A stretch of DNA of 64,000 nt from Tieghemostelium lacteum (Eukaryota; Evosea; Eumycetozoa; Dictyosteliales; Raperosteliaceae). The notes under the pieces were generated by a model. The model was not told the origin of the DNA, searched no databases, and was given only the letters and a program-made list of their open reading frames with translations. The DNA lies in assembly GCA_001606155.1 (NCBI GenBank), contig LODT01000034.1:820059-884058 (forward strand), in the 5' to 3' direction. Numbering within the stretch: the first letter of the stretch is position 1; the number at the start of each line of letters is the position of its first letter. Below are positions 55,149 to 64,000 of this stretch, piece after piece. Both the position numbers and the translations under genes were made by a program.

Positions 55149-55421
55149 ATGTTAATTAGTATGTGTTTCTCCAAAATTATAGAATATTTAAAATATATTA
55201 ATGTGTATAATCATCTAGGCGCACTAACTACAATGGGATATACTGATCCACATTCTGCAATCAAAAGTAGAGTTGCAAGTAATGGTACATTGATTCCAAC
55301 AAATACCGCTGATGAAATTGCCAAGAGAAAACAAAGAAAATCTAAAGGTGGACATCCAAATAAAAATAATAACTCTAGCACTGATGTCAATATTGACATT
55401 GACATTGATATTGGTTGTTAA
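55149..55421 (+). CDS. Small hypothetical protein (90 residues)
   Basis: One open frame. The N-terminal third is hydrophobic (MLISMCFSKIIEYLKYINV); the rest is basic and polar: GYTDPHSAIKSRVASNGTLI, KRKQRKSKGGHPNKNNN, then an Asp/Ile repeat tail. An AG at 55217-55218 before GCGCACT could be a splice acceptor, so the first ~25 residues may not be coding. No domain recognised. Confidence 0.45.
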   Translation: MLISMCFSKIIEYLKYINVYNHLGALTTMGYTDPHSAIKSRVASNGTLIPTNTADEIAKRKQRKSKGGHPNKNNNSSTDVNIDIDIDIGC

Positions 55422-55644
55422 ACTACATTAATCAGATCCATTTGTTTTCTCTAAAGTGTAAAACAATAAATTTTAAAATGATGATTTACACATAATGTAC
55501 TTTAAAGTTTATTTCTGATAAATGTGTTAAGGTGGGTAAATTGATTTTCAAAAATATCTTTTCAGATATTTCTCTGAAACTAGAAACCAAAGGGTTTTTT
55601 TGAATATTGTTTTTCATTTCATTTTTGTTTATTTATTTTTAAAG

Positions 55645-56682
55645 ATGATGAATAGATTTCGTGGTTTATTTTTATTATTATTACTAGTAATTGTGATTAA
55701 TGTTGTAAGATCACAATTTACATCAACTGGATTTCCAATTCAAGTACTTGATAGTACATCACCATGGAATACAGTAATAGGACCAACACCAACACTGGAT
55801 AGTAATTCAGTTGCAATGATTACCAAAGTTAAGAATACTGTAGTCAGTAGAGGTTATGGTCCAAATCTATATCTTCATTATTTTCAATGGACATGTCCAA
55901 TTCACTTGATTAACACCTCACAAAGTGTCAATAGAATAACAATCTATCAACCAAATGGTGAAGCTTATCACGAGACTGTTGATCCATTAGGAATTAAACG
56001 TGTTAGTAATCTACCAGTATCAACAACATTTAATCCAGATCCAAAAGCTGATGGTCATATGATTGTATTTGATGTTGCTCTCAAACAGTTTTATGAATTT
56101 TCAAGATTTGTATGGATAAATTCAACAGCTGCTAATGCCACTAGATTTGATACATTTTCATGGAATAGTACTGGTTTGTATCCTGCTTATGTTCCTGGTT
56201 CGAGATGGTGGATGAAATCAGTTAGAGGTTCAGGAGCACCATTTATAGCAGGTCTGGTGAGATATGATGAGATTGTTAGAGGTGATGTCAACCATGCACT
56301 GGCATTAGCTGGTCCTATTAATAGAATGAAAGCACTTAGTTCCTCACCATGGAGTGCTGAGTTATGTTCACCAGTTGCATGTAGAAATGATGGATGGGAG
56401 ATTGGTACTGACACAATAATGGAAGGACAAAGACTTCAACTAAACCCCTCCTTTAATATCACGGCACTATCTCCAAAATCAAAACTCATTGCACAAGCAC
56501 TACAAATCTATGGTGGATATATTGTTGATAATTCTGATGACTTTGGTATCTACCTAGAGAACAAAGGACCTTACTCAACATCACCTTGGGTAACTGTCTA
56601 TGGCAGTGATTTAATTCAATTATTTGATATTCCTATTGACCAATTCAGAGTTCTTCAATGTCCAACTATTGCAACAAAGTAA
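55645..56682 (+). CDS. Secreted protein of unknown function, bacterial-type family
   Basis: About 345 residues from ATG 55645 with a strong signal peptide (FRGLFLLLLLVIVINVVRSQ). The mature part has SPWNTVIGPTPTLDSNSVAM, AGLVRYDEIVRGDVNHALAL and ALQIYGGYIVDNSDDFGIYL, a pattern I associate with uncharacterised secreted bacterial proteins (LAGLxRxxEIxxGxIxHALA and RYGxYxxDxxG blocks). Several N-glycosylation sites (NST, NIT, NAT). No retention signal or membrane anchor. Intronless. Biochemical function is not known to me. Confidence 0.75.
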   Translation: MMNRFRGLFLLLLLVIVINVVRSQFTSTGFPIQVLDSTSPWNTVIGPTPTLDSNSVAMITKVKNTVVSRGYGPNLYLHYFQWTCPIHLINTSQSVNRITIYQPNGEAYHETVDPLGIKRVSNLPVSTTFNPDPKADGHMIVFDVALKQFYEFSRFVWINSTAANATRFDTFSWNSTGLYPAYVPGSRWWMKSVRGSGAPFIAGLVRYDEIVRGDVNHALALAGPINRMKALSSSPWSAELCSPVACRNDGWEIGTDTIMEGQRLQLNPSFNITALSPKSKLIAQALQIYGGYIVDNSDDFGIYLENKGPYSTSPWVTVYGSDLIQLFDIPIDQFRVLQCPTIATK

Positions 56683-56797
56683 AATCACATTTTCACTTCA
56701 TATCATCTAAAAAATTTTTTTTTATTTTTTTTTTTTTGATCAAATCTCTCACTCTTTTTTTTTTCACATCAGACCAATTTCATTGTATTAAAAAGAG

Positions 56798-58887
56798 ATG
56801 TTTTTAATTAGAAGTACTAGTAACATATTGGTATGATTTTAGTAAATGAATGAATGTATTATAGAGTGATCATATATTGATTGAATTTTGATAAAATTAT
56901 GATAGAAATCAAGTGGAGGCTCAATTTCGTTAGCCAAAAGATATTTAGGTACTGCTAATAGTAAAGTAAATACTACTAAAACTTCAGTAGTAAGCAGAAA
57001 GCAACCATCAATCTATGAAATTTTGAGAAGAAAGAGAGATAGAGCAGGATTGGTTAATGTCGATAATCATGATAATCCAGATATTGAAACTGTTGTTTTC
57101 CCAAGAGAGAGATTGGGTTTGAATTATGATTTAAATTGGGCATTGAATGGTTACAGTATCACACCATTGAATCAAGCATATCGTAATGCTAAATTAAAGA
57201 TGTTATTACAACATTCCAAAGGTACTACTAACAATAACAATGTTTTAACAGTTCAACAAAAATCACAATCACAACAGACTCTAAACTACTATCTCGAAGA
57301 GTCTTTGGCTAAATCTAATAATTCCTCAACCATCTCTTTATCACAATACAAGAGCTTATTGGAAAAGGTTAAAGATCACATTTCACAATCCCAAAACATC
57401 TATGTACAAGACTCTGCTATTGGATCACATAGATCAAATGAAACTCTTATCAGAGTTGTTACCAATGATGCCTTCTCTTCATTGTACCTCAAACATCTCT
57501 TACCAAACACAGTCTTATCCTCAGTTAAAGAGTTTAAACACCCAATCACCCTCTATCTAACTCCAGATTTTAATTTATCTTCACCAGGTATGTTACACAC
57601 ACCTCTTAACCCATAACCTTATATTGCAACTAACATACCTTTTTTTATAAACAAACAGAAACCTTTGGATTAAAATCTAGTAATTTTAATATTTTAGATG
57701 TAAAGAGAGGTATTGCTGTAATATCAGGAGTTCATTCAACTGAAAATATTAAATCAGTACTAAATTCAGTATTCTCATCAGTATTGATGAAGAATAAAGA
57801 AGGTACTATTCATTTGACTTCTGATATCTTTGTCCCAACCAAGAATGCTGATAAACCAATTCTAGTACTCAACAATGACGGATACCTCCTCTCAAAGAAA
57901 TTTGAATCTGGAAAAGTTGTATCTCAAGGTGCTATTTGGAATCAAGAAGGTTTAACACGTCCTTACAATGCATTAACCAGCAACCAGGAATCACATGCCA
58001 AACAACCATTTGACTTGGTTGAGAAATTCCAAGGTGATGCCAAAAAAGTTAATGTTGTTACACCATTGGTTGTTACTACTAATATCTATCAACATCCACA
58101 AGCAGTTGTTTTCATTGTTTCTGATGCTAAAGGTGTTCTTCCAGCTCTCTCTGAACTCACTCCAGAACAAGCTGAAAAATATTTTGTTACTGGTTATAAT
58201 GGTACCTCATTCAACCCATTCTTTTCAAAAGATCAAAATACAACTTCAAACAAATCCAAATCTGAAATATTTAAGAGTATAGTATTATTACCGATAAGGG
58301 ATAGAATTATTTATTATAATAATAATAATTGTAAAAATAACATTATATTAATATTTATTTTATTTGAAATTTAGATTTAATTCAACAAAATAAGACAAAT
58401 GTATATATAATTAATCCAAATGCATTCAAAAATGAAGGTGATATTGATCAAATTTTAACTTCTATTGGCTCTGGTAAAGTGGTATGTATTTTGATAATTT
58501 TTTTTAGTTAATGAAAGAAAACACCCACACACCTTTTATGTTGTGACATGTGGTTTTTTCAAAATTATTCAAGTAAATCATCTAAAGAGAATGATCATTC
58601 CATTCTAATAATTATCTATTTATTTTCAATATAGAACAAGTCTGCCAAATCTGATATTTATAGTACCTTATCACCAATTGGTAAACAATTAAAGTAATAT
58701 TACATTTTCAATTATTTTGGATTTTATAATGAAAAACAACAACAAGAAAAAACTCAAATTATCTGAATGACAATATTAATATTAATTTTTTTATTTTTAT
58801 TTCCAAATATATAGTGAAGTTAAGAAGGAATCCGTTGTAGAATTTGAAAACTCTCTACAAACTCAATATGAAAAATTATTATTATAA
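56798..58887 (+). CDS. Mitochondrial PEP carboxykinase (ATP-type)-like protein lacking the P-loop
   Basis: Six exons: 56798-56830, 56906-57587, 57659-58276, 58375-58481, 58635-58693 and 58815-58887; all phases agree, 523 residues, close to ATP-dependent PEPCK length. The N terminus (MFLIRSTSNILKSSGGSISL) is a mitochondrial presequence. PEPCK-like blocks are KVKDHISQSQNIYVQDSAIG (as LRTRDHIYIVDAFAG), the NILDVKRGIAVISGVHSTEN region and, most clearly, VVFIVSDAKGVLPALSELTP then EQAEKYFVTGYNGT. The kinase-1a GLSGTGKTT loop and the metal-site Asp block are absent; there is GTIHLTSDIFVPTKNADKP instead. Probably a pseudoenzyme with a structural or regulatory mitochondrial role. Confidence 0.72.
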
Positions 58888-60708
58888 GAATCTTAGATTC
58901 AAAAGAGTCAAAAAAGAAAAAAAATAAAATAAATTACAATTAACCCCAGATTTATATTAATCACGAAAAAGTCTGTTGGAAGCGCCCTGTTTGAAAAAAA
59001 AATATTTAAAAAAAGTTTTAATGATTTTTATTCGCTAGTTGACTCAACAAACAATTGTAAAAATATAATTATAAATCAATTCCAATTCCAACCTATTGAC
59101 AAATTTTTTTTATCAAGGTAAGATGTCAAATAAGAAACTTTATATTTTTTATTTTTTTAATATGTACAAATTATATTGGTTGTAGGTGAACATAGTTTTT
59201 ATGTTGGAGATGATTGAAAGAGATCAAAGAGATTTTAAATTGTTATTTCATCACTTGTAATTATTGTGTTTGAATTACAATGGGTCAAACACAAACCACT
59301 AAATATGTATTTATAGATACACACTCAATGTCAAAAGATATATAAAAACAAAAAAAATACAGCATATCAACGAATGTCATATGATTGTATGGTTTTTGAA
59401 AAAAAATTTTAAAAAAAAAAAGTGTAGAAAGTATTCATTTTTTTAAACAGTGGAGATCTAAAAAGAGTGATTCGTAATATTAATTATTAAAATAATGATC
59501 TTTTCATTGTTTTATAGTTGATATTGTTATTTCGAAAACTCATTAATTCCATTTTTAGTGGTGTGGTGGGGTTGGGTAAATGACATTGTCATGTAAACAC
59601 ACTTTCCATTTACCACCACCCACACCCCACAGACAGTAAAAAAACAGCAAACTTAGAAAGAATTATTAATTTTGTACACATAACACTGATTTCTATAAAA
59701 ATATTGTAATTTTTAAAAAGGATATTTTTTCTTAAAATCATTTCAACATTTAAAAAGGTTCAATATATATTTTTAATCATTCATCATCAATTGGTTATTA
59801 GTCATAATTCTGCAATCTTAAAATATTCCCCAAACAACAACAACAACATTATTTGTGTGTATTTATTTATATTGTTGTGATAATTATTTTTATTTTCATT
59901 TTCATTTGAATTAATTACCCACACTCAATTAATTTAATATTTTAATAATTATATTAAATAACAATAGCAACTGCAGTAGTAGTATTAGTAAGGTAATTAA
60001 TCAAATTATTACAATAACCATATTTATAAACTGCCTGTTATTCGTAATATCAATTTTTATAGTAATTAGGATATTTATAATTATTGATTACAATAATACT
60101 CGAATTCCTAATAACAATAGTCAATAATTACACTATTTACCCCCATTTTCTAATATTCAAATATTTTTACATTACCACTTAAATTATTAATGTGTGGGGG
60201 TAAGAAGGAGGAAAAAAAGATATTTAAATAACATTACCCACAACTTTTTATTTCAATAACAACAACAACTAAAAAAAAAAAACTATCTAAACAAATTATA
60301 ATCTCCTCATCTTCCTCATCATAGATTATTTCAACAATCATCTCACACTCTCTCCCCAATAACAACCATTTAATTTATTTAAAAACATCAATCTATTTAT
60401 TTATTTTTATTTATTTTGTTTCGCTTTTAAATATTTATATATATCTAACTAATACATATTTTATAAATTAGAAATCTTTAAATTATTAGATTTTAGGAAA
60501 TTAGACCAGAAAACCATAATTTTTGTTGTTTTTTTTTAAATTACATCAAATACCTATTTATTCAGATTGTATTTCAATCAGTATATATAATATCCTCTTC
60601 ATCAATAACAAACTTGTAATTTTTTCAAAACAACTCAACAAAACACCCGAATATTAAAATCAAATTTTTTTAATCCAACAAATAATTAATTATTAATTCA
60701 TAATAATA
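58888..60708. other. Long intergenic region upstream of the protein kinase gene
   Basis: 1.8 kb with no convincing reading frame. It contains several G/T-rich and C/A-rich boxes unusual for this AT-rich genome (59559-59577, 59612-59630, 59917-59926, 60192-60204), a CAACAACAA run near 59836 and long A and T runs. It is the longest spacer in the window and probably the kinase promoter and leader. Confidence 0.6.
59559..59630. promoter_or_regulatory. Candidate G-box / CA-rich (GBF-type) element pair
   Basis: GTGGTGTGGTGGGGTTGGG at 59559-59577 and ACCACCACCCACACCCCAC at 59612-59630 form an imperfect inverted pair 34 bp apart. G/T-rich and C/A-rich boxes of this kind bind the dictyostelid G-box binding factor in cAMP-induced developmental genes. 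Assignment by resemblance only. Confidence 0.45.
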
Positions 60709-62172
60709 ATGGAACCAATTTTAATTCCGTCATTAGCTAATAGATTAGTTATTCCAACTGATCCAAGTGAAGATGAATTCAATTATTGTAGTAGTGGTAT
60801 AACTATTGATTCTTATGAAATTATTTCAACTATAGGTAGCGGTTCCTATGGTTCTGTATATTTAGTTAGAGAGAAATCCAATGGAAATGTTTATGCTCTC
60901 AAAAAGATTTATTATGTAGATGTTCACGACTCTGAATTAGTTGTATGTATTAAATATTTTAAGAATTCTTAATACTTTATATTAATCTCAAATATTTAAA
61001 TAGAAAAAAAGAGCTATTAGAGAAAGAGATGCAATGATTGTTTGCAATAAAGCAAAGAATTCAAGAGCTCCAAAATTGCACAGGGCATTTATAGATAAAG
61101 ACGAATGTGTATTTTATTATGTTATGGATTATATTGGTGGTGGTGACTTTAATAGTTATTGCTACAAGAGACTTTGTGAACAAAAACCATTCACAATGGA
61201 CGAAATTAAATTCTATATGGCAGAATTGGTTATTTGTATAGAAACTTTTCATCATTTAGGACTCATTCACAGAGATGTCAAACCCGAAAATATAATGATT
61301 AACGAAGAAGGTCATTTGATACTATGTGATTATGGTAGTTCAAAACAACTTTTTAATAACTATTCAACACATAACGGATTTCTCAGCGTCAGTTCATCTG
61401 CACCTGGTCATGGAGGTTCATTTGGATCCTTTGGTAGCGGTTCTTTTGGTAGTAGCGGAGGATCATTTGGATCTGGATCATTTGGTAGTGGTGGTTTCTC
61501 AAATACTCCACCAAACTTCACATCATTTCTCAGAAACCCAAGCAGTTCATATACTTCATATATAGGTACTCCACAGTATATGGCTGTTGAAGTTGTTCAA
61601 GGAACAAACTATTCGAAACTATGCGATTATTGGTCATTAGGTGCCATTTTATTTGAATTGTGTACTGGACAAGCTCTATTTGTAGAGTCTCCGGACACAA
61701 CTGAACAAAAAATCAGAGAAAATATTGGAAATTGGAGAGGTCTTTTGAATACTGCAATTTCAAAAAACCAATCTATTCCAAAAGTAGTTGAAACTTTAAT
61801 TAGAGAGTATGGATCATCAAAAATTCATCTTATTCTTGTTTATTTTACAAGAGTTATTTTATCTCTATATTTTTAGTTTTTGATATTATATATTTTTATA
61901 TATTTACTACTATTTAAATATCTGTATTTGTAATTTTTTTTATTTTTTTTTTATTTGTTTTTATACATTATATAAATATATACTAATATTTAATTATTTT
62001 TAAATTTTATAGTTTAATAGCTCCAGAAAGAAAGAGAATTGATTCTATGGGTATAAGAAAACATCCATTTTTTGAAGGTATAAATTGGGAAGATGTCAGT
62101 AATCATAGAAATACACCACCATTTAAACCAACATTGAATAGTAGTACAGATACTACTTATTTTAGAAATTAA
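60709..62172 (+). CDS. Serine/threonine protein kinase with a Gly/Ser/Phe-rich activation-segment insert
   Basis: Exons 60709-60942, 61004-61806 and 62013-62172 join in phase; 398 residues. Kinase motifs in order: Gly loop IGSGSYGSVYLV, catalytic Lys in VYALKKI, LIHRDVKPENIMI, DYG in place of DFG (HLILCDYGSSKQL), GTPQYMAVEVVQG in place of APE, and DYWSLGAILFELCTG. Between DYG and GTPQYM is a ~65-residue insert made largely of GSFGSGSFGSSGG-type repeats. The C-terminal LIAPERKRIDSMGIRKHPFF ends the domain. General layout suggests the AGC group, but no hydrophobic motif follows. Mg-binding Asp and catalytic Asp are present, so it is probably active. Confidence 0.82.
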
Positions 62173-62388
62173 TAAATTAATTTAAATTTAATTTACTAGA
62201 ATAATAATCGTAATAATTCATTCCAAACAACCCCACTAAGATCATAACGTATAAATAAAACCTAAAAATTGTAAAAAAAATGGAATAACAATAAAAGGTA
62301 TATCATAATTTTTATATCAATACATATTTTATAGGGTGTACCCCTAACTATTTTCATATTTTTATTTTTGGATATATTTGGATTTTAT

Positions 62389-63848
62389 TTATTGAAGTAT
62401 GGGTTGATTTGAAACTTGTAAATTTACACTGGTATCCATTGTTGTTGAATTTGTACTATTATTAATTATTGATTGATTTGAGTTTGGAATAGTCTTATCC
62501 ATTGATTGACTGAATTGTTGTTGATTAGTATTCTTTGCCTCTTTTGACCACTCTTCATTTAACCAATCATGCATTAGATCATTTATCAATTCACCTTGAA
62601 GTGTTGTAAAAGTGTATATTTTAATTTGATCTGATTGCTTATTGTTTCTAACGGCAACCTGCACACTAAAACTATTAATTGTACTATCCCAAGCTGCAAT
62701 ATCCCTATAGTGATACGACACAATTTTCATTGCCTTTGGATCGATAATATGTATTCCATGACCATTGATACCAATGCTAACCTTCCCTTCAAACTCTTGT
62801 AAGAAAAATGAAGTTGTAACAGGAACGTATTTAGCAGAGAAAAAGGTGCATCCATAGTACTGCCATCTCTGACAAGTCTCCAAATAGGCACGTTTTAAAT
62901 GAATACTATCAGAACCTCTTAATAGTATATGTTGGGGACTTACTAAAGCCTCCCATTCCTCAGGTTTATGTTTTTGTATCAAATGGGTAGGTATATACCT
63001 ACTGAGAGACTCTTTAAAGTATTCGTTATGTTCAGGTTTCTGATCACCTACTTGAACTTGTAATTGAATAGATGCCAGTTTCAATGCAATATCCTCCTCA
63101 CACGGATAGTTACTATTGATTATATTATAAACAGCTTGAATATAGAATAAATGTGTGGATTCTGAAGTGGTTATAGATTTCTCTACGCTTATTGGCAGCA
63201 CTGAAGTGGGTCTGTATACCAATCTAAAATGACCTTCCTCACCCAATGTTGGGAATGATGATTTTAAATGTGCATTAGCATGATCATTTGCAATAGCTTT
63301 ACTCATTGCATTATTTTGATTCTTAGAACCACTCTTTTTTCCAATTGTTAAAAATCCTAATTTTCCTTCTAAAACCCCAGTTTTTTTTGATAGGGTTTTA
63401 TTAGCTTTAGATATGATACCAGTACCTTCTGAAACAGGTTCACAATATCTTCTCTTTAAAATTCCCCAATTCTTTATAACATCTGATATATTTTGATGAT
63501 TAAATAATAACCATTCTAATTTTATATAAATTAATATTTTATTTCATCTAGATTTAAATTTAAATTTTCTAGATTCAACTTACCAATTTCATCATTTTGA
63601 GCCCACAAAAAGAAACATTCAGCATCACGATTATTGATACCTAGTTTTTCCGATACTAAATCCCAAAGTTGATCACCTGTAGTTTGTGTTGGATCAATTG
63701 ATATGGTTTTATGTGTATCATCTATAAAGTAAACTCTAATCAATACTTGATTTCCTTTTAATTTATTATTATCATTATTATTGTTATTGTTATTATTGTT
63801 GTTGTTTTCGTTAAACGAAACTATTGATGGGTTCATTTCAGTTGCCAT
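62389..63848 (-). CDS. FERM-domain protein
   Basis: Exons 63848-63584 and 63515-62389 join in phase (G|AA); 463 residues. After an Asn run, the ubiquitin-like F1 lobe is QVLIRVYFIDDTHKTISIDP ... FFLWAQNDEIEWLLF, then DVIKNWGILKRRYC. The F2 helical lobe includes FYIQAVYNIINSNYPCEEDI and ALKLASIQLQVQVGD. The F3 PH-like lobe includes GCTFFSAKYVPVTTSFFLQE and KVSIGINGHGIHIID, ending HDWLNEEWSK. A Ser/Asn/Gln tail follows. FERM proteins link membrane receptors or small GTPases to actin; I cannot say whether this belongs to the talin-like or KRIT-like dictyostelid group. It starts ~150 bp before the window end, which has no further gene. Confidence 0.82.
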
Positions 63849-64000
63849 CTTTTTAGTTGGTATTGGTACAATGTTATAAAAATACAATATATAAAATATA
63901 AGTTATACTGATATGCTTAAGATCAAGGTTATGAGTATAATATATTCTACAACAAATTACAGATATTTAGGATTTCTAAAAAAAAAAAAAAAAATAACAA

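Noticed and set aside
1-64000. tRNA genes
   Set aside because: I looked for GGTTCGAATCC-type B boxes with matching A boxes and found none. A covariance scan would be decisive.

Overview
The window is nuclear DNA of a dictyostelid social amoeba (Amoebozoa). The evidence is AT-rich DNA with short AT-rich GT..AG introns (about 55-110 bp), closely packed genes on both strands, Asn/Gln homopolymer tracts encoded by AAT/CAA triplet runs, and gene families typical of the group. I could not fix the species; the DNA looks less AT-extreme than Dictyostelium discoideum. Most genes below were rebuilt by joining exons whose splice phases agree, so many coordinates span several exons listed in the evidence.

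Left third (1-23.7 kb), conserved core genes: the 3' part of a GPI ethanolamine phosphotransferase 1 (PIG-N), a CCDC47 homologue, COQ5 methyltransferase, a small secreted WAP-type protein, a Crinkler-like SAM/P-loop/nuclease protein, acyl-CoA oxidase, a PPR-like mitochondrial protein head to head with a folliculin-interacting protein (FNIP), a FAM98 homologue, a RhoGEF and a PNKP-type DNA repair enzyme.

Middle (23.7-42 kb), a rearranged accessory region. It holds a complete, young, non-autonomous LTR retrotransposon (23745-26200, two 222-bp LTRs, PBS, PPT, internal 51-bp tandem repeats); two damaged copies of a DNase II-like gene; an F-box/LRR-like gene and a decayed partial copy of it; and a 5.7-kb CACTA-type DNA transposon (34466-40128) with matching 12-bp ends, a Tnp2-like transposase, a second TnpA-like gene, subterminal repeats and the relic of a captured GHKL-ATPase (histidine-kinase-like) gene. 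A second relic of the same host gene lies just outside in opposite orientation. The transposon abuts one DNase II copy, and its terminal repeat supplies that copy's only start codon.

Right third (42-64 kb), core genes again: a Nudix hydrolase, an F-box/LRR-like protein, a TMX3-like membrane disulfide isomerase with a 12-nt microexon carrying part of its active site, a one-domain secreted thioredoxin paralogue, a leishmanolysin-type metalloprotease, a mitochondrial stomatin-like protein, a kinesin-8-like motor broken by one apparent homopolymer frameshift, a secreted protein of bacterial look, a mitochondrial PEPCK-like protein that has lost its nucleotide-binding loop, a protein kinase with a Gly/Ser/Phe-rich insert in its activation segment, and a FERM protein.

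No operon-like organisation is expected or seen. No tRNA, rRNA or CRISPR array was recognised by eye. All assignments come from motif recognition without database searches.
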